A stretch of 64,000 nucleotides of DNA from Pleomorphomonas sp. T1.2MG-36. Its GTDB lineage: Bacteria > Pseudomonadota > Alphaproteobacteria > Rhizobiales > Pleomorphomonadaceae. A model generated the notes under the pieces. It searched no databases. It saw only the letters and a program-made list of their open reading frames with translations, and was not told the origin of the DNA. Both the position numbers and the translations under genes were made by a program. The stretch covers positions 806,001-870,000 of the forward strand of contig NZ_CATNLY010000023.1 of the NCBI RefSeq assembly GCF_950100655.1. Reading direction: 5' to 3'. Of the stretch, positions 33,094 through 42,769 are shown in pieces. Within the stretch, counting starts at the first letter, position 1; the number at the start of each line of letters is the position of its first letter.

Positions 33094-34602
33094 GTGAAAG
33101 CGAATGTGACCATCCACCGGGACTTCACGATTTCCCAGATCGACGACCGTGTCTACAGCTCCTTCCTGGAGCATTTGGGGCGCGCCATCTACACCGGCAT
33201 CTACGAGCCAGGACATGCGACGGCTGACGCCGACGGCTTCCGCGGTGACGTGCTGGATCTGGTTCGCGCCCTCAACACGCCCTATGTCCGCTATCCCGGC
33301 GGCAACTTCGTTTCGGCCTACAACTGGGAAGACGGCGTCGGCCCGCGGGAGAGCCGCCCCACCCGGCTCGATCTTGCCTGGCGCACCCGTGACAACAACC
33401 ACATCGGCGTCAATGAGTTCGTCGACTGGTGCAAGAAGGCCGGTACCAAGCCGATGCTGGCGGTCAATCTCGGTTCGCGCGGCCTCGATGCGGCGCGCAA
33501 CTTCATCGAGTACTGCAACCATCCGGGTGGCTCCTACTGGAGCGACCTGCGCCGGCAGCATGGCTGGAAGGAGCCGCACAACGTCAAGCTCTGGTGTATC
33601 GGCAACGAGATGGACGGTCCCTGGCAGGTCGGCCACAAGTCGGCCGACGAGTATGGCAAGCTCGCCAACGAGACGGCCAAGGCGATGCGCCTGTTCGACA
33701 AGTCGGTGGAGCTGGTGGTCTGCGGTTCGTCCAGTTCCAACATGCCGACCTTCCCCGACTGGGAGGCGACCGTTCTCGATCACACCTATGACGTGGTCGA
33801 CCACCTGTCGCTGCACATGTATTTCGCCAACAAGGAACACAACACGCTCAACTATCTCGCCCAGGCCGAGACGCTCGATCGGTATATCCAGTCGGTTTCC
33901 GGCGTCATCGACTACATCAAGGCGAAAAAGCGTTCCAAGAAAAACGTCACGATCTCTTTCGACGAATGGAACGTCTGGTACCACAGCAACGAGCAGGACA
34001 AGAAGATCCTCGAAGGCGACGATTGGCCGGACGCTCCGCACCTTCTGGAGGACATCTACAATTTCGAGGACGTGTTGCAGGTCGGCAGCGTACTCAACAC
34101 CTTCATTCGCCGCGCCGACCGGGTGAAGATCGCCTGCATCGCGCAGCTGGTCAACGTCATCGCCCCGATCATGACCGAAGAGGGCGGTCCGGCCTGGAAG
34201 CAGACCATCTACTATCCGTTCCTGTTCGCATCCCTCTACGGTCGCGGCACCTCGTTGCTTGCCGTCGTCGACGGACCGACCTACAAGGCCGATGTCGCCA
34301 GCGACGTGCCCTATCTCGACCTTTCGGTGGTGCGCTCGACCGGCGGCGACGCCCTGACCTTCTTCGTGGTGAACCGCCATCTCACCGAGTCGCTGGACTT
34401 CGCCTCGGCGCTCAACGGCTTCCCGGCCGCGCGCGTCGTCGAGCACATCCAGATGACCCACCCGGATCTGAAGGCGGTCAACTCGGCCGCTAACCCGGAC
34501 AATGTGGTGCCGAAAACGGTCGGCGGAACGCTGGTCGATGATGGCGCGCTCCGCTGCAAGCTGCCGCCGCTGTCCTACAACGTCATACGCCTGTCGGTTT
34601 GA
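33094..34602 (+). CDS. abfA: GH51 alpha-L-arabinofuranosidase
   Basis: 502-aa cytoplasmic glycosidase with no signal peptide. It has the GH51 (beta/alpha)8 barrel and a C-terminal beta domain. The acid/base Glu172 lies in CIGNEMDGPW and the nucleophile Glu291 in FDEWNVWY; YVRYPGGNFVSAYNWEDGVGP is the typical N-terminal block. It releases terminal alpha-L-arabinofuranosyl units from arabinan, arabinoxylan or arabinogalactan oligosaccharides. Start chosen at GTG 33094 (length as in the family, about 500 aa); the longer open frame covers the promoter. It heads an operon with a complete family-5 ABC transporter, implying that short arabinosides are imported and cleaved inside the cell. Confidence 0.93.
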   Translation: MKANVTIHRDFTISQIDDRVYSSFLEHLGRAIYTGIYEPGHATADADGFRGDVLDLVRALNTPYVRYPGGNFVSAYNWEDGVGPRESRPTRLDLAWRTRDNNHIGVNEFVDWCKKAGTKPMLAVNLGSRGLDAARNFIEYCNHPGGSYWSDLRRQHGWKEPHNVKLWCIGNEMDGPWQVGHKSADEYGKLANETAKAMRLFDKSVELVVCGSSSSNMPTFPDWEATVLDHTYDVVDHLSLHMYFANKEHNTLNYLAQAETLDRYIQSVSGVIDYIKAKKRSKKNVTISFDEWNVWYHSNEQDKKILEGDDWPDAPHLLEDIYNFEDVLQVGSVLNTFIRRADRVKIACIAQLVNVIAPIMTEEGGPAWKQTIYYPFLFASLYGRGTSLLAVVDGPTYKADVASDVPYLDLSVVRSTGGDALTFFVVNRHLTESLDFASALNGFPAARVVEHIQMTHPDLKAVNSAANPDNVVPKTVGGTLVDDGALRCKLPPLSYNVIRLSV

Positions 34603-34605
34603 ACC

Positions 34606-34638
34606 AACCGGCCGCCTTCGGAGGAATGGCGGCTGGTT
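34606..34638 (+). other. Stem-loop between GH51 gene and transporter genes
   Basis: 11-bp stem (10 of 11 pairs) AACCGGCCGCC / GGCGGCTGGTT with an 11-base loop, 3 bases after the GH51 stop, followed by CCAATTT. It may partly separate expression of the enzyme from the transporter. Confidence 0.5.
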
Positions 34639-34776
34639 CCAATTTCACGTCGGCGCGCCCACGTGCGCCGGCCAGCAGAAGGAGGACCTGAGCATCCCGT
34701 CGGTCTGGAGGACATGGCTCGACGCCCGTTCGGGGCGCGCCGTGCAACGTGGACATTTTAGAGGGAGGATTACCGC

Positions 34777-36669
34777 ATGAGACTATGGAGAAAGTTTCTC
34801 GCCGGAGCCGCGCTCGTGGTTCTGGCCAATACGGCCCAGGCGCAGGACATTTCCAATCTGCCGCGCAAGGAAACCGTGATCATCGAAAACCCGGAGGGTA
34901 CCGTCAAGAATCCGGGTTGGTTCAACATCTGGGTGAACGGCGGCGGCGGTCTCTCGACCGGCCTGCAGCAGCTGACGATGGATACCCTCTGGTACATCGA
35001 CCCGGATCAGGGCATCAACGGCCCGTGGTACAACTCGTTGGCCGCCGAAAAGCCGATCTACAACGCCGACTTCACCGAGATGACGGTGAAGCTGCGCAAG
35101 GGGATGTACTGGAGCGACGGCGTCGAGTTCACCGCCGACGATGTCGTCTACACCGTGCAGACTCAGATCGACCATCCGGGCATGGTGTGGAGTCCGCTTC
35201 TCACCGTCAGCGTCGACAGCATCAAGGCGACCGATCCCTATACCGTCGTCTTCAAGCTGAAGAAGCCGAATTCGCGCTTCCACGCCCTGTTCACGGTGCG
35301 CTGGAACGCCATCTGGATCATGCCCAAGCATGTGTTCGAGAAGGTCGAGGATCCGCTGAAGTACGACTTCGCCAACCCGATCTCGATCAGCGCTTACAAG
35401 CTCAAGAACTACGACCCGCAGGGCAAGTGGTACATCTGGGAGAAGCGCGAGGACTGGCAGCGGACGCCGCTCGGCCTGATTGGCGAGCCCGGTCCGAAAT
35501 ACGCCGCCTATGTGGACGGCGGCCCGCCGGACAAGAAGACCATCGCCCAATTGAAGCACGAGCTCGACATCATCCACGACAACACGCCGGAAGGCATGTT
35601 CACGCTGGTCGAGCAGTCGAAGTCGCTGGCCACTTGGTTCAAGGGCTTCCCCTACGCGCATCCCGATCCGACCCTTCCGGCCGTGATCTTCAATACGCAG
35701 AAGGCGCCCTTCGACAATGCCGACGTGCGCTGGGCGCTCGCTCTCCTGATCGACATCAAGGCCGTCGACCTTGCGAGCTATCGCGGAGCGGCGACCCTGT
35801 CGGCCATCGGCGTGCCGCCGACCGGCGTGGCGATGCCGACCTACCAGGCGCCGATGCACGAGTGGTTGAAGTCCTTCGAACTCGACACGGGCAAGAGCAA
35901 GATCAAGCCCTATGACCCGACGATCCCGACACAGATCGCCGACATGCTACGCAAGCAGCCGAAGTTCAAGGACCAGATCCCGACCGACCCGGCGGCCATT
36001 TCCAGCCAGTTCGGCTACGGCTGGTGGAAGCCCGATCCGAAGGCGGCCGGCGAACTGCTCGAGAAGGCCGGCTTCAAGAAGTCCGGGAGCCAGTGGCTGC
36101 AACCGGACGGCCAGCCCTTCCGGATCCGCCTGACCGTCGAGGGCGACTCGCGCTCGGTGTTCACCCGCGCGGGCACGCTGATCACCCAGCAGTGGAAGCA
36201 GTTCGGCATCGACGCGAAGGCGCAGCCGACGACCAACCCCTGGCAGCCGATGCAGGCCGGCGACTTCGATGCCGCCATCGCCTGGAGCGTCGAGACCTGG
36301 GGTGGCGACGCCGACATGTCGTTCTTCCTGGACAGCTGGCATTCCAGCTTCGTGGCCAAGCCTGGCGATGTCCAGCCGGCCCGCAACTGGCAACGCTGGT
36401 CGAGCCCGGAACTCGACAAGATCATCGAGGGTATCCGCGGGATCAGCTTCGACGATCCCAAGGGCGTGGACTACGGCATGGACTATCTGAAGCTGGTGGT
36501 GAAGGAAATGCCAACCATTCCGATGATGTCCTACAACGTGTTCGCCTCGATGGACACCACCTACTGGACCGGTTACCCGACGTTCCCGGATGATCCCTAC
36601 ACCGATCCGGTTCCGAACTGGGGCAACTCGCGCCTCATGATGGTCAAGCTCCGGCCGGCGCAGCCCTGA
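34777..36669 (+). CDS. ABC transporter substrate-binding protein, family 5 (probable arabino-oligosaccharide binder)
   Basis: 630-aa periplasmic protein, at the long end for the family. Sec signal peptide of about 22 residues (ending TAQA), then family-5 landmarks KLRKGMYWSDGVEFTADDVVYTV and PFDNADVRWALALLIDIKAV. A GGAGG site lies at 8 bases from the ATG. The gene lies between the GH51 enzyme and DppB/C/D/F-type genes. Several family-5 proteins of bacteria and thermophiles bind plant oligosaccharides rather than peptides, so an arabinoside ligand is the most economical reading. That is inferred from context, not from binding residues. Confidence 0.85.
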   Translation: MRLWRKFLAGAALVVLANTAQAQDISNLPRKETVIIENPEGTVKNPGWFNIWVNGGGGLSTGLQQLTMDTLWYIDPDQGINGPWYNSLAAEKPIYNADFTEMTVKLRKGMYWSDGVEFTADDVVYTVQTQIDHPGMVWSPLLTVSVDSIKATDPYTVVFKLKKPNSRFHALFTVRWNAIWIMPKHVFEKVEDPLKYDFANPISISAYKLKNYDPQGKWYIWEKREDWQRTPLGLIGEPGPKYAAYVDGGPPDKKTIAQLKHELDIIHDNTPEGMFTLVEQSKSLATWFKGFPYAHPDPTLPAVIFNTQKAPFDNADVRWALALLIDIKAVDLASYRGAATLSAIGVPPTGVAMPTYQAPMHEWLKSFELDTGKSKIKPYDPTIPTQIADMLRKQPKFKDQIPTDPAAISSQFGYGWWKPDPKAAGELLEKAGFKKSGSQWLQPDGQPFRIRLTVEGDSRSVFTRAGTLITQQWKQFGIDAKAQPTTNPWQPMQAGDFDAAIAWSVETWGGDADMSFFLDSWHSSFVAKPGDVQPARNWQRWSSPELDKIIEGIRGISFDDPKGVDYGMDYLKLVVKEMPTIPMMSYNVFASMDTTYWTGYPTFPDDPYTDPVPNWGNSRLMMVKLRPAQP

Positions 36670-36676
36670 CGGCGGC

Positions 36677-36745
36677 GGGCACGCCCCTCTCCTCCTCGGC
36701 GTGCCCTCCTTCTTGACGACCCGCGCGGACCTCGGCCCGCGCGGG
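36677..36745 (+). other. Two intercistronic stem-loops after binding-protein gene
   Basis: First hairpin GGGCACGCC / GGCGTGCCC (36677-36706), 7 bases past the stop. Second hairpin CCCGCGCGG / CCGCGCGGG (36720-36745) followed by CCATTTT. Both lie before the DppB-type gene at 36801; the second resembles a weak terminator. Confidence 0.55.
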
Positions 36746-36800
36746 CCATTTTGGACGGATCGCCGGCGATGCCGGCAGTGCAAGCGGAGCTAGGGATCCC

Positions 36801-37805
36801 GTGGCAGCCTACATGATCTTCGTCGCGCGCCGGTTCGGCCAACTGTTGCTGGTCGTCTTCCTGGGCATTTCCGCGACCTTCTTCATCAGTCACATGACGC
36901 CGGTCGATCCGGTCGCCGAGTCGATCACGGCGATCACCAATTTCGGCAAATCGGATCCGGAAGCGATCGCCCTCATGCGGAAGACGCTGACCGAGCTCTA
37001 TGGGCTCCAAGGCAACCTCTTCGAGCAGTATGTCACCTTCTGGTCCCGCCTCATCCGTGGCGACTTCGGCCCGTCGCTGTCGGCCTTCCCGACGCCGGTG
37101 TCGCAGATCATCTTCCGTGCCCTGCCCTGGACCGTCGGGCTGATGATTTCAGCAACGCTGATCTCGTTCCTGCTCGGCAACACGCTTGGCGCGCTTGCCG
37201 GCTACTATCGCAAGAGCCGGATCCTGAAGATCATCAGCCTGGGTCTGATCGGCCTGCAACCGATCCCCTACTACGTGCTGGCCTTCATCCTGCTGATCCT
37301 GTTCGGGTTCGTCTGGCCCGTGCTGCCGATCACCGGCGGCTACGAGATGAACGCCGATCTGACGCTATCCTTCACGCTCATCCTCGACATCATCCGCCAT
37401 TCGATCCTCCCGGCGATGGCGCTGGTGCTGGTGGGCGCCGGCTCCTGGCTGACGGGCATGCGGGCGCTGACCTCCAACATCGTCACCGAGGACTACGTGA
37501 CCTTCGCCGAACTCGGCGGCGTCGGCTCGACGCGCATCCTGCGCTCCTATGTGGTGCGCAACGCCATCGTCCCGCAACTCACCGGTCTCGCCATGTCGCT
37601 CGGCGCCATCTTCAACGGCACGGTGATCACTGAGATCGTGTTCGGTTACCCCGGCATCGGCACGCTGCTGATCAACGCGGTGCACGCGGGCGACTACAGC
37701 CTCGTGCTCGGTCTCGCCTCGCTCTCGATCATCGGCGTCGCAATCGCGGTGTTTCTGATCGACATCCTCAGTCCGCTGCTCGACCCGCGCATCAAGGCGG
37801 AGTGA
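36801..37805 (+). CDS. ABC transporter permease, DppB-type
   Basis: 334-aa permease starting at GTG (protein MAAYMIFVARRFGQLLLVVF). About six membrane segments, with the DppB features LIRGDFGPSLSAFPTPVSQIIFRALPW and NGTVITEIVFGYPGIGTLL and a C-terminal LLDPRIKAE. It follows the binding protein after 131 bp with two stem-loops, and overlaps the next permease start. Channel subunit of the GH51-linked transporter. Confidence 0.88.
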   Translation: MAAYMIFVARRFGQLLLVVFLGISATFFISHMTPVDPVAESITAITNFGKSDPEAIALMRKTLTELYGLQGNLFEQYVTFWSRLIRGDFGPSLSAFPTPVSQIIFRALPWTVGLMISATLISFLLGNTLGALAGYYRKSRILKIISLGLIGLQPIPYYVLAFILLILFGFVWPVLPITGGYEMNADLTLSFTLILDIIRHSILPAMALVLVGAGSWLTGMRALTSNIVTEDYVTFAELGGVGSTRILRSYVVRNAIVPQLTGLAMSLGAIFNGTVITEIVFGYPGIGTLLINAVHAGDYSLVLGLASLSIIGVAIAVFLIDILSPLLDPRIKAE

Positions 37806-38668
37806 TGGCCATGTTCACAATCATCCGCGACCTCATCCGCTACAACATCGAGTTTGCCATCGGCCTCGCGATCCTGCTGCTGCTGATCGGAGCCGTCATC
37901 CTCTCCTTCTTTTCACCCTACCCGGCCGCCGACATCTACGTGGTGCCTCCGGACATGCCGCCGGACGCCGAGTTCTGGTTCGGCACCACCTCGCGCGGCC
38001 AGGACAACTTCTGGCAATTGGTGATCGCCCTCAGGAACACCTTCGCCTTCGGTCTGGCCGTCGCCTTCCTGTCGCGCATCCTGTCGCTGGTGGTCGGGCT
38101 TACCGCCGGCTATGCGGGCGGTCGCGTCGATCGCGTGCTGATGGCGATAAACGACTCGGTCATGGTGATCCCGCATTTCCCCATTCTGGTGCTGTTCTAC
38201 TTCGTGCTGAAGGACGAGATGAACTGGCTGATGCTGGTGCTGATCCTGTCGGCGCTCGGATGGTCCTACGACGCCCGCCTGATCCGATCGATCGCCATGA
38301 GCCTGAGGACGCGCCCCTTCACGACGCAGAGCGTCTATTCGGGCATGAGCATGCGCAAGATCCTCGTCGAGGAGCACCTGCCCTACGTGATGCCGATCGT
38401 CTTCGCGACCACCATGAACAACATGATCTGGTCAATCGGCATGGAGATCACGCTGTCCGTGCTCGGCTTCACCGACGTCGATACGCCAACCATGGGCCAG
38501 ATCATCTATTGGGCGAACTCCCATTCGGCCCTGATTTCCGGCATCTGGTGGTGGGTGGCGGCGCCGGTGGTGGCCATCATCGTCCTGTTCATCGGGCTAT
38601 TCCTGCTCTCCATGTCGATGAACGAGTACATCGATCCACGCAGTCGCCTGAACCGGATGGGGAGCTGA
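37805..38668 (+). CDS. ABC transporter permease, DppC-type
   Basis: 287-aa permease. The first helix lies at about residues 17-38; the periplasmic FWFGTTSRGQDNFWQLVIALRNT is the DppC marker, followed by four or five helices and a C-terminal YIDPRSRLNRMGS. The ATG at 37805 overlaps the upstream stop by one base (TGATG); a GTG three bases earlier is an alternative. It is followed after 4 bp by the DppD-type ATPase gene. Confidence 0.87.
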   Translation: MAMFTIIRDLIRYNIEFAIGLAILLLLIGAVILSFFSPYPAADIYVVPPDMPPDAEFWFGTTSRGQDNFWQLVIALRNTFAFGLAVAFLSRILSLVVGLTAGYAGGRVDRVLMAINDSVMVIPHFPILVLFYFVLKDEMNWLMLVLILSALGWSYDARLIRSIAMSLRTRPFTTQSVYSGMSMRKILVEEHLPYVMPIVFATTMNNMIWSIGMEITLSVLGFTDVDTPTMGQIIYWANSHSALISGIWWWVAAPVVAIIVLFIGLFLLSMSMNEYIDPRSRLNRMGS

Positions 38669-38672
38669 GCCG

Positions 38673-39701
38673 ATGCAAACCGAAGCGCTTCTCCACGCTC
38701 CCGAAGCGGCGACCCAGCCGACGCTGGTGGTCGAAAGGCTGAAGGCCTACTACACCACCAAGGCCTTCGGCATCGATCGCGACATTCGCGCCGTGGACGA
38801 CATCAGCCTGACCGTGGCCAAGGGAGAGATCTATGGCGTCGCCGGCGAATCCTCCTCCGGCAAGACATCGCTGATCAAGACCATCGTCGGCGCCATCCGG
38901 CCACCGTTGCACGTGGTCGGCGGAACCGTTCGCTTCAACTTCGGCGGACAGAGCTACGACATCTACGACATGAAGCCGGACAAACTGCAGGCCATCCGCT
39001 GGCGGCACCTGTCCTACATCATGCAAGGATCGATGAACGTGCTGAACCCGGTGCGCCGGATCAAGCATTCCTTCTACGACTTTGCCTTTGCCCACATGGG
39101 CCTCGATCGCGCCACCTTCTGGGACAAGGTACGGGATCATCTCAGGCGATTGGACCTCGACCCCGACGTGCTCGACAGCTACCCGCATCAGCTGTCCGGA
39201 GGCATGCGTCAGCGAACCACCATCGCGCTCGCCACCGTCTGCACGCCGGAGTTCATCGTCGCCGACGAGCCGACGACAGCGCTCGACGTCATCGTCCAGC
39301 GCGACGTCCTCGCCATGCTGCGCGACATCCAGCGCGATCTCGGATCGTCCTTCCTGTTCGTGACGCACGACATGAGCGTGCATGCGACGGTGTCGGATCG
39401 CGTCGGCATCGTCTACGCCGGTCGTCTCGTCGAGGAGGCCGACACGCCGACGCTGTTTCGCGGCGCCCGTCACCCCTACACCCAGCATCTGGTCGCTTCT
39501 CTGCCGAAGATCGGCGACACCACGCGCCGCGCGTCGCTGCCGGGCCGGCCGCCGAGCCTCGCCGAGCCGCCAAGCGGCTGCCGCTTTCACCCCCGCTGCC
39601 CGCTGGCCATGGACATCTGCTCCAGGGAGGTGCCGCCGATGACCAACCTGACGCCGCGCCACCGCGTCGCCTGCTTCGCCGTCTCGGGAGCGACGCCATG
39701 A
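38673..39701 (+). CDS. ABC transporter ATP-binding protein, DppD-type
   Basis: 342-aa ATPase with Walker A GESSSGKTS at 58-66, signature LSGGMRQRT at 174-182 and DEPTTALD after Walker B. The C-terminal domain has the cysteine series GCRFHPRCPLAMDIC and a final VACF, as in oligopeptide-type ATPases with an iron-sulfur site. The N-terminus is about 20 residues longer than usual. It overlaps the DppF-type gene by 4 bases. Confidence 0.89.
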   Translation: MQTEALLHAPEAATQPTLVVERLKAYYTTKAFGIDRDIRAVDDISLTVAKGEIYGVAGESSSGKTSLIKTIVGAIRPPLHVVGGTVRFNFGGQSYDIYDMKPDKLQAIRWRHLSYIMQGSMNVLNPVRRIKHSFYDFAFAHMGLDRATFWDKVRDHLRRLDLDPDVLDSYPHQLSGGMRQRTTIALATVCTPEFIVADEPTTALDVIVQRDVLAMLRDIQRDLGSSFLFVTHDMSVHATVSDRVGIVYAGRLVEEADTPTLFRGARHPYTQHLVASLPKIGDTTRRASLPGRPPSLAEPPSGCRFHPRCPLAMDICSREVPPMTNLTPRHRVACFAVSGATP

Positions 39702-40507
39702 GCCTCATCCTCGACATCGACCACGTCGGCAAAACGTTCCTTCAAGGCGGACTCCTGTCGCGCCGCTCCGTCGAGGCGGTGAAGGACATCTCGTTGCAGA
39801 TCGAAGCCGGGAAGCCGGAAATCCTGTCCGTGGTCGGCGAGTCAGGCTCCGGCAAATCGACTCTGGCAGCCATGGTGCTCGGCCAGCAACTGCCGACCCG
39901 CGGCCGGGTGCTGTTCGATGGCGTCGACGTCGCCAGCATCCGCAGCAGCGCCGCTCGCCGGGCATTCATGGCCAAGGTGCAGCCGGTGCTGCAAAACCCG
40001 TTCGAAGCCTTCAATCCGTTGAAGCGGGTCGATCGCTACCTGTTCGCCACCGCCGCCAACTTCATGAGGGCAAAGGGCAAGCCGAGCCGCCAGGAGATCG
40101 AAGAGCGCGTCGACCGGGCCCTGGTCGAGGTGGGACTGACGCTGGCCGAGGTTCGAGGGCGTTTTCCGCACGAACTCTCCGGTGGACAGTTGCAGCGCAC
40201 CGCCATCGCCAGGGCGCTGATTCCCGATCCACGCCTGCTGGTGGCCGACGAGCCGGTGTCTATGGTCGACGCCTCGCTCAGGATGTCGATCGTCAACCTG
40301 TTCGGCGCGCTGCGCGACCGGCTGGGCCTGTCGATCATCTACATCACCCACGATCTCGCCACCGCCTACTACATTTCCGACCGCATCATCATCATGAAGA
40401 AGGGCGAGGTGGTGGAGCGAGGCAATGCCAGGGCGGTTCTCGACAACCCCCAGCATCCCTACTCGATCGCGCTCAAGAACGCGGTACTGACGCCCGATTT
40501 CGCTTGA
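39698..40507 (+). CDS. ABC transporter ATP-binding protein, DppF-type
   Basis: 269-aa ATPase with Walker A GESGSGKST at 47-55, signature LSGGQLQRT at 160-168 and Walker B LLVADEP. The D-loop region reads VSMVDAS, like the second-subunit ATPase of the other LacI-linked operon (ISMLDAS). It is the final gene of the GH51 operon; a bidirectional terminator follows at 40548-40581. Confidence 0.88.
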   Translation: MSLILDIDHVGKTFLQGGLLSRRSVEAVKDISLQIEAGKPEILSVVGESGSGKSTLAAMVLGQQLPTRGRVLFDGVDVASIRSSAARRAFMAKVQPVLQNPFEAFNPLKRVDRYLFATAANFMRAKGKPSRQEIEERVDRALVEVGLTLAEVRGRFPHELSGGQLQRTAIARALIPDPRLLVADEPVSMVDASLRMSIVNLFGALRDRLGLSIIYITHDLATAYYISDRIIIMKKGEVVERGNARAVLDNPQHPYSIALKNAVLTPDFA

Positions 40508-40547
40508 GCCCGGTCTCGCCGTCCATCCTTGCCGGACGGCCAATGCA

Positions 40548-40581
40548 AAACAGGCAGGCGCTGCTCGGCGCCTGCCTGTTT
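40548..40581. terminator. Bidirectional rho-independent terminator
   Basis: Perfect 14-bp inverted repeat AAACAGGCAGGCGC / GCGCCTGCCTGTTT with a 6-base loop, between the convergent DppF-type (+) and sugar-binding (-) genes. The A-rich left and T-rich right flanks let it work on both strands. Confidence 0.85.
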
Positions 40582-40640
40582 CGTTCGTGCCTTCAGGAGG
40601 CCCCGGCGGACGTGCCGCCGAGGCTCCATTTGCTCGGAGA

Positions 40641-41702
<1,062 letters not shown>

Positions 41703-41714
41703 TCAGCCCAGATA

Positions 41715-42767
41715 TCAGCCAAGCCGGGCATTACGGGCGATGCGGCGCTGCATCTGGTCGAGGATGACCGCGCCGACGATGACGACGCCCTTGATGACCA
41801 TCTGCCAGAACTCCGAGACGCCCATCATGACCAGGCCGTCGGAGAGCACGCCGATGACGAAGGCGCCGACAATGGTGCCACCGATGGTGCCGCGACCACC
41901 CGACAGCGAGGTGCCGCCGAGCACGGCCGCCGCGATGGCGTTCATTTCGAAGGTCTCGCCGGAGGCCGGATGCGAGGCAACCAGCTGGGAGGCGACCACA
42001 AGGCCGGCGATGGCGGCACAGAAACCCGAGATCATGTAGACGGTGAGCTTGACCCGGTTGACGTTGACGCCACTCAGCGTGGCGGCGCGCTCATTGCCGC
42101 CGACGGCGTAGATCTGCCGGCCGAACGGCGTCTTGGTGGCAACGTAGGCGGCGATGCAGGCGACGACCAGCAGCAGCCAGATCGACAGGGGAATGCCAAG
42201 AATGGTGCCGGAGCCGAGCGTGGGGAAACCCTGGTTGCCGAACTCCGGCTTGCCAATCAGGTTCGGGAAGGTGGAGCCGCCCGACATCAGAAGCGCCGTA
42301 CCACGGGCGACGTAGAGCATGCCGAGCGTGGCGATGAACGGGGCCACCTGCATGCGTGTGATCAGGAGGCCGTTGATCAGGCCGACGAAGGTGCCAACCA
42401 GAAGCGCGATGCCGATCACCTCCCAGACGTTGGGATAGATCACCACGCCGAACATCTCGAGCGGGATGCCGTAGAGGACCAGTGCGCCGGCGACCATGCC
42501 GACCAGACCGACGATTGCGCCGACGGAGAGGTCGATACCGCCGGTCAGGATGACGAAGGTCATGCCGATGGCGAGGAAAGCATTGATGGCCACATGCTTG
42601 GACACGATCACCGCGTTGGCGACGGTGACGAAGTTCGGCGCCATCAGACTGAAGAAGACGACGACGGCGATCAGCGCGATGAAGGTCCTGAGCTTCAGGA
42701 GCAAGAGGAGCAGTGTCGACTGTCCTTTGGGCGCATCGGCCGCCGGGGTTGCAACTGTGTTGGTCAT
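41715..42767 (-). CDS. Sugar ABC transporter permease, RbsC-type (CUT2)
   Basis: 350-aa permease with eight to ten membrane segments. The CUT2 signature is clear: ILTGGIDLSVGAIVGLVGM and, near the C-terminus, AAAVLGGTSLSGGRGTIGGT. I chose the ATG at 42767; a GTG two codons upstream (42773) would give a GTGA overlap with the ATPase stop and is almost as likely. It forms a homodimeric channel with the RbsA-type ATPase. Confidence 0.9.
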   Translation of the reverse strand: MTNTVATPAADAPKGQSTLLLLLLKLRTFIALIAVVVFFSLMAPNFVTVANAVIVSKHVAINAFLAIGMTFVILTGGIDLSVGAIVGLVGMVAGALVLYGIPLEMFGVVIYPNVWEVIGIALLVGTFVGLINGLLITRMQVAPFIATLGMLYVARGTALLMSGGSTFPNLIGKPEFGNQGFPTLGSGTILGIPLSIWLLLVVACIAAYVATKTPFGRQIYAVGGNERAATLSGVNVNRVKLTVYMISGFCAAIAGLVVASQLVASHPASGETFEMNAIAAAVLGGTSLSGGRGTIGGTIVGAFVIGVLSDGLVMMGVSEFWQMVIKGVVIVGAVILDQMQRRIARNARLG

Positions 42768-42769
42768 GG

